This document shows positions 1 to 6,254 of a stretch of 7,397 nt of DNA, one piece after another. Within the stretch, counting starts at the first letter, position 1. Every line of letters begins with the position of its first letter. The notes below the pieces were generated by a model, which did not search any database, was not told where the DNA came from, and was given only the letters and a program-made list of their open reading frames with translations. The position numbers were made by a program, and so were the translations under genes. The DNA comes from WHTF01 sp964482425 (GTDB lineage: Bacteria > Desulfobacterota > Binatia > UBA9968): assembly GCA_964482425.1 (NCBI GenBank), contig CAYZXN010000127.1, forward strand, positions 1 to 7,397. The letters run 5' to 3'.

Positions 1-1
1 C

Positions 2-1021
2 CAGAACGGCCGCTTCAACTTTCCTTGCCAACACCCGCTGAACCTGACCGACATGGAACGTGAAAGCCTGCCGCAAGCCGATCTGGTTTTAGCTCTGGAC
101 GTACCCGATCTAGAAAGCGCCGTCACCCGCCGTGTTCAGGACATGGGCAAGCGTGCCGTGGTCAACCTCCTGCCGGCCGGAGCCAAAGTGATCAATGTGG
201 CTCTGGATGATCTTCTCGTGCGGGCGTGGTCGCACGAGTTCAACAAATTGCGCCAAGCCGATCTCTCCATGCTTGCGGATACGTCGGTCTTCCTGCCGGA
301 GTTACTGCGCCGTTTGCGCGAAGACAAGGCAGCGCTTACCGGAATTGCGCCGGAGATCGAGAACCGGAGAGCGGAGTGGGCAAAGATCCATACAAAACGA
401 GACGATGCGCGGGACGCCAAAACCAAGGCGAATTGGGACAACAAGCCGATTGCGCTCAGCCGGTTGTTTACCGAGATGAATACGGCCCTCAAGAACGAGG
501 ACTGGGTTTACACCAACAGCACGCGCTACGGCGCGGAAAACCAGTATTTCGATTTCGACAGACATAACCAGATGCTGGGCAAGTTCAAAGGCGGCGGCCT
601 GGGTTATGGCCTGCCCGCTTCATTGGGCGCTGCGCTGGCTTTGAAAAACACCGGAAAAATCTGCGTCGACTTTCAGCCCGACGGCGACTTCCTGTTCACC
701 CTCAGCGGCCTGTGGACCGCGTCCCATTACAACATTCCGCTTCTCATCGTCGTTTTCAGCAACCGCTCCTATTACAACGACGAGGAACACCAGGAGCGCA
801 TGGCGCAATTGCGCAGACGCCCGGTGGAAAACAAGATCTACGGCATCCGGCTCGAAGAACCGGAAGTCGATTTCGCCACCACTGCACGGTCTTTCGGTGT
901 ATGGAGCACCGGTCCCGTCACCGAACCGGCGGCGTTATCCGGAGTTCTGCGAGAAGCCCTCAAGGTGGTCAAGGACGGCAAGCCGGCTCTGGTGGACGTA
1001 GTATGTGAGATGAGGCCCTAA
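2..1021 (+). CDS. Thiamine-diphosphate-dependent enzyme (acetolactate synthase/benzoylformate decarboxylase superfamily), C-terminal part, cut by the left edge
   Basis: The frame is open from base 2 to the TAA at 1019-1021 (339 residues visible), so the first ATG at 53 is internal and the true start lies outside the window. Family enzymes of about 550 residues have an N-terminal TPP Pyr domain (missing here), a central domain and a C-terminal TPP PP domain. The central domain is seen at about visible residues 20-110 (QADLVLALDV, then KVINVALDD). The PP domain runs from about 165 to the end: GGGLGYGLPASLGAALAL near 197-214, the diphosphate/Mg signature QPDGDF at 225-230, and the matching Asn in SNRSYYND at 253-260. 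The GDG motif is PDG here and the usual NN is NR; Asp227 and Asn254, the expected metal ligands, are kept. Members decarboxylate or condense 2-oxo acids. The substrate is unknown, and true acetolactate synthase is doubtful. The gene converges on the lysR gene, so it is transcribed separately from the later + strand genes. Confidence 0.88.
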   Translation, partial: QNGRFNFPCQHPLNLTDMERESLPQADLVLALDVPDLESAVTRRVQDMGKRAVVNLLPAGAKVINVALDDLLVRAWSHEFNKLRQADLSMLADTSVFLPELLRRLREDKAALTGIAPEIENRRAEWAKIHTKRDDARDAKTKANWDNKPIALSRLFTEMNTALKNEDWVYTNSTRYGAENQYFDFDRHNQMLGKFKGGGLGYGLPASLGAALALKNTGKICVDFQPDGDFLFTLSGLWTASHYNIPLLIVVFSNRSYYNDEEHQERMAQLRRRPVENKIYGIRLEEPEVDFATTARSFGVWSTGPVTEPAALSGVLREALKVVKDGKPALVDVVCEMRP

Positions 1022-1025
1022 ATCT

Positions 1026-1057
1026 GTTCAATAGTTCAACAGTTCAATGGTTCAAGC
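1026..1057. repeat. Four tandem copies of the 8-mer GTTCAANN between convergent genes
   Basis: Copies are GTTCAATA (1026-1033), GTTCAACA (1034-1041), GTTCAATG (1042-1049) and GTTCAAGC (1050-1057). Six of eight bases are invariant and the spacing is exact. The array fills nearly all of the gap between the TAA of the TPP gene and the end of lysR, and its last copy supplies the lysR TGA stop (complement of TCA at 1052-1054). I see no stem-loop with a T-run here, so it is not a classical intrinsic terminator. It may be a slippage-made microsatellite or a family of intergenic repeats; the function is unknown. Confidence 0.8.
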
Positions 1058-1954
1058 TCCCGCTGATTTGCCAAGTTGGTACGCGCTGCTCGATATCGCT
1101 GCAATGAACGCCTTATGCGCCGAGGTCAGCGGCCGGTCCTTGCGATGAATGAGCAGCACGTCCATGGCACCGAAAAGGTGCTTGAGATCGCGCACGCACA
1201 AATCCGGCTCTGCCTTGCCGCGAATGCAGATTTCATGAACCAGGCCGACGCCCAGGCGCAGCTTGGCGTACTCGCGGATCAGAGAACAACCGCCTGCTTC
1301 CAGTATCGTACGGATTTCCAAGCCGTGCCTGGAGAATACCCGATGGATGACGCGGCGTGTGGCGGAAAATTGCGACGGCACGATCAGGCCATAAGCCGCC
1401 AGATGACGTACGGAAATGCGCTTGCAGAGAGATAACGGATGCTGTTTGGCATAAATGGCCGCGATGCTTGAGGTGAAAAGCGGTAACGCCTGGATCGATC
1501 GCGGCAGATTAAAAAATCTGCCGATGCCCAGGTCGGCCTGGCCATCGACGATCAGGGCAGGCGATTCCGGAGAAGGACTGGTTAATATGCTGAGATTGAC
1601 CTCGGGATTCCCTTCGACGAAACTTGCCACTCTTGGCGCGATATAGCGCGCCAGATCGTTCCCCACCAAGAGCGAAACGTTGCCCTCGCATTTGCTGTCA
1701 CGCTCGCGCAGCGAAGCGATACTGTCATCGACATGTTGCAAAATCCGTTGTGCTTCGACGAGTAGCAGCTTTCCCTTGTCCGTCAGCAAGAGCTTGTTAG
1801 GCTTGTGCTCGAACAACTGTACGCCGACCTCCGCTTCCAAATGCTTGAGGCGCAGAGATATCGTGGCAGGACTGAGCTTCAGCTTCTGCGCGGCTCGCAG
1901 CAAGCCGCCGCTCTGCCCAACAAAGCAAAATGCCCTGAGACGGTCGAAGTCCAT
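1052..1954 (-). CDS. LysR-type transcriptional regulator
   Basis: A 300-residue protein, the normal length for a LysR regulator. The N-terminal winged helix-turn-helix covers about residues 1-60: FDRLRAFCFVGQSGGLLRAA, then LSPATISLRLKHLEAEVG and the wing LFEHKPNKLLLTDKG. A linker helix (about 62-88) leads to the effector-binding domain (about 90-290), with typical pieces such as VDGQADLGIG (137-145) and LRLGVGLVHE (232-241). It acts as a DNA-binding tetramer responding to a small molecule. The ATG at 1952-1954 is the only sensible start, because an in-frame TAA lies six codons upstream; no Shine-Dalgarno sequence precedes it, so translation may start from a very short leader. The gene is divergent from the dehydrogenase gene at 2060, so it most likely controls that operon and itself. 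The effector is not predictable. Confidence 0.93.
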   Translation of the reverse strand: MDFDRLRAFCFVGQSGGLLRAAQKLKLSPATISLRLKHLEAEVGVQLFEHKPNKLLLTDKGKLLLVEAQRILQHVDDSIASLRERDSKCEGNVSLLVGNDLARYIAPRVASFVEGNPEVNLSILTSPSPESPALIVDGQADLGIGRFFNLPRSIQALPLFTSSIAAIYAKQHPLSLCKRISVRHLAAYGLIVPSQFSATRRVIHRVFSRHGLEIRTILEAGGCSLIREYAKLRLGVGLVHEICIRGKAEPDLCVRDLKHLFGAMDVLLIHRKDRPLTSAHKAFIAAISSSAYQLGKSAGA

Positions 1955-1975
1955 AAGGTTTGAAATAGTTAAAAC

Positions 1976-2004
1976 TTTATTGCCAATTTATCAAATCTTG
2001 ACAA
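1976..2004 (-). promoter_or_regulatory. Candidate promoter for lysR, overlapping the opposing -35 box
   Basis: Read on the minus strand, TTGTCA (1999-2004, five of six to consensus) is followed after exactly 17 bp by AATAAA (1976-1981, four of six). The -35 box overlaps that of the opposing promoter by five bases, so the two polymerase sites should exclude each other. The predicted start would leave a leader of only about 15 nt before the lysR ATG. Confidence 0.42.
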
Positions 2005-2026
2005 ACCTGGAGCGGCGCAATAAGCG
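1998..2026 (+). promoter_or_regulatory. Candidate sigma70 promoter for the dehydrogenase operon
   Basis: A perfect -35 box TTGACA lies at 1998-2003. A 17-bp spacer leads to TAAGCG at 2021-2026, a very poor -10 box. A strong -35 with a weak -10 fits a promoter that needs an activator such as the divergent LysR protein. A purine-rich GAGAGAG at 2047-2053, six bases before the ATG at 2060, would serve as the ribosome binding site. Confidence 0.4.
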
Positions 2027-2059
2027 TTCAATGATGTTTTCCTTGCGAGAGAGCGAGCT

Positions 2060-3268
2060 ATGACAGAAGCAATCAAAAGCGCCGGTGTTTTAGGACTTGG
2101 CGTCATGGGTTTCGACATTGCTTTTCTATACGCCATGAAGGGCTATCGTACCGTGGCGTACGATGCGTCAAAAAAGGTCATGGATGGTCTCAGCGGCCGG
2201 CGTGAACAAACCATCGAGAGGCTGAAAAAGAGAAACCGCCTTTCAGAGGACGGCGCACAACAGGTGCGAGAAAACCTAGTGCCCGCTGCTGAATTTGCCG
2301 CGGTAGCGGAAACGGATCTTGTCACCGAGGCGGTATCGGAAGCCGGTAAAATAAAAATATCGGTTTATCGGTCACTGGCAGACAGTGGTTTTAAAGGCAT
2401 TCTCACCACCAACACATCCTCCTTGCCGCGCCGGGACTTGCTGGCCGGCGGCGCGTGCGACAGCGCCAGATTCGCTACCACGCATTTTTTCAATCCGGTT
2501 CTCTACACGCGCATGGTCGAGGTGGTCAAGGGGGACATGGATGAGGAGTGTTTTAATTCGCTCCTGGCATTTCTACAAAGCCTGGAACGAAACCCCGTCG
2601 AGACCCAGGATATTTCCGGCTTCGTCTCGAACAGCATTCTTATGTACTACGCAGTGATGGCGCTTCACCTGTTGCAGTCCGGAGCGCGCATCGAAGAGGT
2701 CGACCAAACAGCCAAGGAACTGGGCCTGTTGCCGCCGTTTATCAGCTTCGATAGCTGGAAACCATCGATCGTCGAAGACGTCACCCGCGTTATGGCGGAG
2801 AGCAGAGGCGATGATTTCTTGAGGTCCTCGAAGCTGCTTTCGAATTTGGCCCAGAGCAACCCACCGTTTTACCTCGCGCAAAAGCCCAATCCGGCAATCT
2901 ACGATTATGCCGGCAGCTCCAAGGGCGCGATCGATTCAACGATCATCGGGCGGGCGCTGAAAGCATCGATTCACGTGTCGGCGGCAAGGGTCGTTGAACT
3001 TGGCGAGGATCCCGCCAAGGTAGACTTTATCTCCGTAGAAGGAATCAAAATACCCCACGCGCCGCTAAAGGAGATTGATGGCGCGGGCGCAGCGGCCGTC
3101 ATCAGAGACCTTGAGGCCATCGATGGCGCAGTGCCCGGCGCCGGTTTAACGCCGCCGAAACTTCTTCTGGCCATGGCCGATCAGGGACAGACCTTTTATG
3201 AAGGCGAGCAGCCCAATCCGTGGCTGGGTACCGCGATTGAACAACAGAGGTCCAATGCGAGCCATTGA
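2060..3268 (+). CDS. 3-hydroxyacyl-CoA dehydrogenase, stand-alone, FadB-like dehydrogenase half
   Basis: A 402-residue cytoplasmic protein expected to oxidise a 3-hydroxyacyl-CoA to the 3-oxoacyl-CoA with NAD. The N-terminal Rossmann domain opens with VLGLGVMG (Gly12, Gly14, Gly17) and an acidic residue after strand 2 (Asp35). The catalytic set is present: NTSS at 118-121, His142 in THFFNP, Glu154 in MVEVVKG, and Asn191 in GFVSNS, where most relatives have GFVxNR. A first C-terminal helical domain spans about 185-285. The region from about 290 to 402 (with APLKEIDGAG and TPPKLLLAMADQGQTFY) resembles the second such domain of FadB/FadJ; there is no crotonase part. Upstream GAGAGAG supports the ATG at 2060. 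It is the first gene after the divergent lysR and overlaps the amidohydrolase gene by 14 nt. Its exact acyl substrate is unknown; an aromatic or branched hydroxyacyl-CoA is as likely as a fatty acid. Confidence 0.88.
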   Translation: MTEAIKSAGVLGLGVMGFDIAFLYAMKGYRTVAYDASKKVMDGLSGRREQTIERLKKRNRLSEDGAQQVRENLVPAAEFAAVAETDLVTEAVSEAGKIKISVYRSLADSGFKGILTTNTSSLPRRDLLAGGACDSARFATTHFFNPVLYTRMVEVVKGDMDEECFNSLLAFLQSLERNPVETQDISGFVSNSILMYYAVMALHLLQSGARIEEVDQTAKELGLLPPFISFDSWKPSIVEDVTRVMAESRGDDFLRSSKLLSNLAQSNPPFYLAQKPNPAIYDYAGSSKGAIDSTIIGRALKASIHVSAARVVELGEDPAKVDFISVEGIKIPHAPLKEIDGAGAAAVIRDLEAIDGAVPGAGLTPPKLLLAMADQGQTFYEGEQPNPWLGTAIEQQRSNASH

Positions 3269-4088
3269 TGTTCATGTTCATCCGAGCACGCGCGGCCTGG
3301 ACACCCACGCCTGCCACTACTTCAGGAGAGAGCTCAGTCAGGTTCCACAGACGGCCGAAACCTTCGCGGGTCTTTACATCAAGCAAGACGTCAGGGCCTT
3401 GCTGATCGGTTGGCATCCTTCCACAGTAAAAGAAGGCGCGCGCAACTCCAACGAGCACGTCATTGATCTCGTGACGACCTATCCGGACGCTTTTGCAGGA
3501 GTGCTCGCCTCCCTCGACACCGGCGCCGCTGACCTGGACAAAGTCGCACGCTATGCCGAAGAGTTGGTCCGCCATCCCCATGTAAAGGGATTCAAGTTTC
3601 ATCCTCCTGACGAAGGTTTTTATCCAAGCGATAAGAAGTATTACAAAATATGGGAAGTCCTGCAGTCCGGCAATAAGCCGGTCATGTTCCACGTTGGTTT
3701 TACCGTATTGGGCGCCAACACCGACGGCGGCAGCGGCATAGCCCTGGATTACGGCCGCCCCATTTATCTCGACACCCTGGCCAGGGATTTTCCCCGGTTG
3801 AAGATAATCGCCGCGCACCCCGGCTGGCCCTGGGAGCAAGAGCTCATCGGGGTGCTGACCCACAAGAAGAATGTTTTTGGCGACATGTCCGGTTATCTGG
3901 CCGAGCAGCTGCCGGAGATCTTTCTCAAGGCGATCCGCGGACGGCTTCAGGACAAGGCCCTTTTCGGCACCGACTTTCCCTACGTGGATTTGGAAAAAGC
4001 GCTGGCGAGCTTTGACAAGGTGGATTTCAAGAGCCCCGCGAAGGAAAAAATCCTCTACTCCAACGCACAAACACTTTTTCAGCTTTGA
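3255..4088 (+). CDS. Amidohydrolase-2 family metal-dependent hydrolase/decarboxylase (ACMSD-like TIM barrel)
   Basis: A 277-residue cytoplasmic protein. The start at 3255 is chosen over the in-frame ATG at 3198 because the metal-binding motif must lie at the extreme N-terminus (MRAIDVHVHP, His7 and His9) and GAGG (3247-3250) sits just upstream. Further expected metal or active-site residues are Lys114 and His116 in GFKFHPP, His146 in MFHVG, His188 in AAHPG and Asp240 in LFGTDFP. This H-x-H...H...H...D order is that of COG2159 enzymes, which include aminocarboxymuconate-semialdehyde decarboxylase, gamma-resorcylate decarboxylase and 4-oxalomesaconate hydratase. They hydrolyse, hydrate or decarboxylate ring-derived acids; which of these applies cannot be decided. 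The gene begins inside the dehydrogenase gene, implying translational coupling, and ends 16 nt before binding protein 1. No signal peptide is seen. Confidence 0.88.
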   Translation: MRAIDVHVHPSTRGLDTHACHYFRRELSQVPQTAETFAGLYIKQDVRALLIGWHPSTVKEGARNSNEHVIDLVTTYPDAFAGVLASLDTGAADLDKVARYAEELVRHPHVKGFKFHPPDEGFYPSDKKYYKIWEVLQSGNKPVMFHVGFTVLGANTDGGSGIALDYGRPIYLDTLARDFPRLKIIAAHPGWPWEQELIGVLTHKKNVFGDMSGYLAEQLPEIFLKAIRGRLQDKALFGTDFPYVDLEKALASFDKVDFKSPAKEKILYSNAQTLFQL

Positions 4089-4104
4089 AAGCCGCGACAC
4101 AAAT

Positions 4105-5088
4105 ATGATCAAGACTAACCTGATGTTCGCTTTGGCATTGCTCACCGCTGTTCTCGTGGGAGCCACTCCCGCCATAGGCGCCGAATTGACCCGCATCAAG
4201 ATTGGCTATCCGTCGCCCAGCGCCAGTTTCTCGCCGCTCTTTGTCGCCAAGGAAGCCGGACTATTCGAGAAGCACGGCTTGAGCGCTGAGCTTCTCTACC
4301 TGCAGGGCGTGCAGATCACCCAGGTCCACGTGGCCGGGCAAGTGGATTTCACCGTCACGGGTTCGCCGCTGCCGCTGCAAGCATCGGTGGAAGGCGCCGA
4401 TCTTGTTCTGGCTGCCAGTTCCATCGACAAGTTTATCTACAAACTGATCGTCACACCCGACATCACCGCTCCGGTTCAGCTCAAAGGGAAATCCATCGGC
4501 ATCACACGCTTCGGTTCGCTGCCGGATGTGGCCATCCGGCAATTACTGCTGAAATGGGGACTGAACCCGGACAAGGACGTCAAGCTCATTCAAGTCGGCA
4601 GGATGTCGGACATGGTGGTGGCCTTGTCCGGGAAAAGAATCGACGCCGGAGTCATCTCCGATCCGACGTCCTTTGTCGCGGAGAAGTTGGGCATGAGGCG
4701 CTTGCTCGACATGGCCGACACCGAATTCGAGTTTGCCAACGTGGCCGTCGTGGTGAGCCGGAGCTACATAAAATCTCGGAGGGACGTGGCGCTTGGATTC
4801 CTCAAGAGCTATGTCGACGGAACCCGGCGATTTTTGAGCGATCGGAACCTCGGCATTGCGGCGCTGCGAAAATACGCCGGCAGCGACGACCCCGAAATTC
4901 TCGGCAAAACCTACGATCTCTTTGCCACCAAGTACCTCAAGAAAAATCCCACCCTCTCGCTCAAGGGAGTGGAAAGCGCTCTGGCGATGATCGCCGAAAG
5001 AAATCCAAAAGCCAAAGGCCGCAAGGTGGAAGAGTTCGTTGATCTGAGCTTGATGAGGGAACTGGAGACCTCCGGATACATGCGTTAG
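4105..5088 (+). CDS. ABC transporter periplasmic substrate-binding protein, NMT1/TauA-like (binding protein 1)
   Basis: A 327-residue secreted protein. The ATG at 4105 is chosen although the frame stays open further upstream, because a signal peptide follows at once: Lys3, a hydrophobic core of about residues 6-20, and likely cleavage after PAIGA (residue 26). The mature chain starts with IKIGYPSPSASFSPLFVAKE (31-50), the hallmark first strand and loop of NMT1/THI5-like and NitT/TauT-type binding proteins. Next come LFEKHGL, the LKGKSIGITRFGS hinge region (126-138), VGRMSDMVVAL (164-174) and the helical C-terminal lobe with YDLFATKYLKKNP (270-282). No cysteine lipobox is seen, so it is probably a free periplasmic protein. 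The 16-nt gap to the amidohydrolase gene suggests the same transcript; the Shine-Dalgarno is poor (GAAAG, 4087-4091), consistent with coupling. The ligand is unknown: relatives bind sulfonates, nitrate, pyrimidine precursors or aromatic acids. Binding protein 2 is a close paralogue. Confidence 0.9.
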   Translation: MIKTNLMFALALLTAVLVGATPAIGAELTRIKIGYPSPSASFSPLFVAKEAGLFEKHGLSAELLYLQGVQITQVHVAGQVDFTVTGSPLPLQASVEGADLVLAASSIDKFIYKLIVTPDITAPVQLKGKSIGITRFGSLPDVAIRQLLLKWGLNPDKDVKLIQVGRMSDMVVALSGKRIDAGVISDPTSFVAEKLGMRRLLDMADTEFEFANVAVVVSRSYIKSRRDVALGFLKSYVDGTRRFLSDRNLGIAALRKYAGSDDPEILGKTYDLFATKYLKKNPTLSLKGVESALAMIAERNPKAKGRKVEEFVDLSLMRELETSGYMR

Positions 5089-5120
5089 ACCGATTGCTCT
5101 GTCATACTCGTGCTCTAACG
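5083..5120 (+). other. Inverted repeat spanning the binding protein 1 stop codon
   Basis: CGTTAGA (5083-5089, containing the TAG stop) and TCTAACG (5114-5120) are perfect 7-bp complements separated by 24 nt. The stem is AT-rich, the loop is long and no T-run follows, so it is a weak candidate for a terminator or mRNA 3'-end structure. Confidence 0.3.
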
Positions 5121-5169
5121 TGATCCGAAACTTATTGCGAACTCGGATGGGCGGCCGCGATAGCTGAAA

Positions 5170-5204
5170 CACGGTACCCGTGGAGCGCCACTCTGTGAAG
5201 GAAA
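5170..5204 (+). promoter_or_regulatory. Leader of binding protein 2: small hairpins and strong ribosome binding site
   Basis: CACGG-TAC-CCGTG (5170-5182) can form a 5-bp stem with a three-base loop. The overlapping GTGG-AGCG-CCAC (5180-5191) is a mutually exclusive alternative. A clear Shine-Dalgarno AAGGAAA (5198-5204) stands seven bases before the ATG at 5212. No convincing sigma70 promoter is seen in the 123-bp gap, so read-through from binding protein 1 is possible. The ribosome site is convincing; the hairpins are short and may be chance. Confidence 0.45.
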
Positions 5205-5211
5205 CCTGTTT

Positions 5212-6207
5212 ATGAAATCAAACTGGAGCCTCCGTCTTCTTTTGGTTAGTCTGCTCATGTTGCTGGCCGCGCCTGCGCTTGAAGCCGCAACTCTGGCGCG
5301 CCTGAGAGTCGGTTACCCATCGCCCAGCGCCAGTTTCTTTCCGCTCTTCGCCACCAAGGAAGCCGGGCTTTTGGAAAAATACGGCTTCGACAGCGAAATG
5401 GTCTATGTTCAGGGCGTGCAGCTGGTCCAGGTTCACGTCGCCGGCCAACTCGATGTCTCGACGATTTCTTCGGTGGTCTATCTGCAGGCATCGGTCGAAG
5501 GAGCCGATCTCATTCAAGTGGCGAGCTCCATCGATAAACAGTTGATGAAGCTTATGGTCCATCCGTCGATAACAAAACCCGAGGATCTGCGCGGCAAAAC
5601 CCTCGCGGTGACGCGCTTCGGATCGCTCACCGACCTGTTGATTCGTCCGGCGCTGAAGAACTGGGGACTCGAGCCACAGAAAGATGTCAAGCTCATTCAG
5701 ATCGGCAGAATGCCGGATATCGCCACGGCGATAAATCAACGATCCGTCGATGGCGGGGTCATTTCATTTCCGACATCGGTTCAAGCCGAAAAGATGAATA
5801 TCAAAACGCTGCTGGATTTCGCCGAGTCCGGCTTCGAGCTGCCGGCGACCACCGTGGTCGTGAGCCGGCGCTTCTCCAAAACCAATCGGGACGTTGTCGT
5901 GCGATTTCTCAAAGCCTACGTCGAAGGGACGCGACGGTTGTTCGCCGACCGCGAGCTCGGCATCCGCGCGCTGCGCCGCTACGGCGGCATCAGCGACCGC
6001 GACATGCTGTCGACGACCTATGATCTTTTCACTTCCCGGTACATCAAGAAGATACCCACGGTGAATGCCAAGGGCGTGGAGAACTCGCTGAACCTGATTG
6101 CCGAAAGCAACCCGCGCGCAAAAAATCGCAGAGCCGAGGAGTTTATCGATACGACTTTCATGGAAGAATTGGAAAGCACGGGCTTTATCGGTTCGGTTTG
6201 GAAATGA
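5212..6207 (+). CDS. ABC transporter periplasmic substrate-binding protein, NMT1/TauA-like (binding protein 2, paralogue of 1)
   Basis: A 331-residue secreted protein. Its signal peptide has basic Lys2 and Arg8, a hydrophobic core at about 9-20 and likely cleavage after PALEA (residue 25). It lines up without gaps with binding protein 1 over the first 100 residues (GYPSPSASFFPLF at 34-46, QVHVAGQLD at 73-81, LQASVEGADL at 91-100) and stays similar to the end (YDLFTSRYIKK, FIDTTFMEELESTGF). About 45 of 70 residues in the 31-100 segment are identical by eye. The block at 82-90 is an exception: VSTISSVVY here against FTVTGSPLP in binding protein 1. That loop is expected to face the ligand, so the two probably bind different but related molecules. 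A good Shine-Dalgarno supports the start. It probably arose by tandem duplication. No permease or ATPase gene is adjacent. Confidence 0.9.
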   Translation: MKSNWSLRLLLVSLLMLLAAPALEAATLARLRVGYPSPSASFFPLFATKEAGLLEKYGFDSEMVYVQGVQLVQVHVAGQLDVSTISSVVYLQASVEGADLIQVASSIDKQLMKLMVHPSITKPEDLRGKTLAVTRFGSLTDLLIRPALKNWGLEPQKDVKLIQIGRMPDIATAINQRSVDGGVISFPTSVQAEKMNIKTLLDFAESGFELPATTVVVSRRFSKTNRDVVVRFLKAYVEGTRRLFADRELGIRALRRYGGISDRDMLSTTYDLFTSRYIKKIPTVNAKGVENSLNLIAESNPRAKNRRAEEFIDTTFMEELESTGFIGSVWK

Positions 6208-6254
6208 GCGAGTTTATCGCCCATGTCCGAGCTAGGTTTGCCGGAATAGGCGCC

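Larger units (their letters stand above)
1955..2059. promoter_or_regulatory. Divergent LysR control region
   Basis: This 105-bp AT-rich spacer separates lysR from the dehydrogenase operon, the standard place for a LysR operator. A perfect 7-bp inverted repeat, AGGTTTG (1956-1962) and CAAACCT (2002-2008), brackets the core. Inside it are small dyads, AGTTAAAACT (1967-1976) and the T-N11-A shaped TTGAAATAGTTAA (1960-1972), which sits near -65 relative to the predicted + strand start and could be the regulator's recognition site. The seen facts are the dyads; their role as LysR boxes is inferred. Confidence 0.6.

Noticed and set aside
1026..1057. CRISPR-like array
   Set aside because: The units are 8 bp with no spacers between them, and no cas gene is present.
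1680..2063. Plus-strand open frame of 127 codons ending at the dehydrogenase start
   Set aside because: Mostly antisense to the lysR DNA-binding domain; the translation is Ser/Arg/Leu-rich with no family features, and it would run through the divergent promoter region.
3198..3254. Upstream ATG at 3198 as the start of the amidohydrolase
   Set aside because: It would add 19 residues before the N-terminal DVHVHP metal motif, which normally lies within the first ten or so residues, and would deepen the overlap with the dehydrogenase to 71 nt; the start at 3255 has a GAGG just upstream.
3871..4104. N-terminal extension of binding protein 1 within the amidohydrolase gene
   Set aside because: The extension is an out-of-frame reading of amidohydrolase codons, rich in Arg and Ser, and would bury the signal peptide that begins at 4105.
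3102..4199. Long open frame on the minus strand (365 codons) opposite the amidohydrolase gene
   Set aside because: It runs antisense to a gene with a complete set of conserved metal ligands and a ribosome site. Its translation shows no recognisable domain, and long mirror frames are common in GC-rich coding DNA.
5083..5120. Intrinsic terminator after binding protein 1
   Set aside because: The stem is only 7 bp and AT-rich, the loop is 24 nt and no T-run follows; kept only as an inverted repeat.
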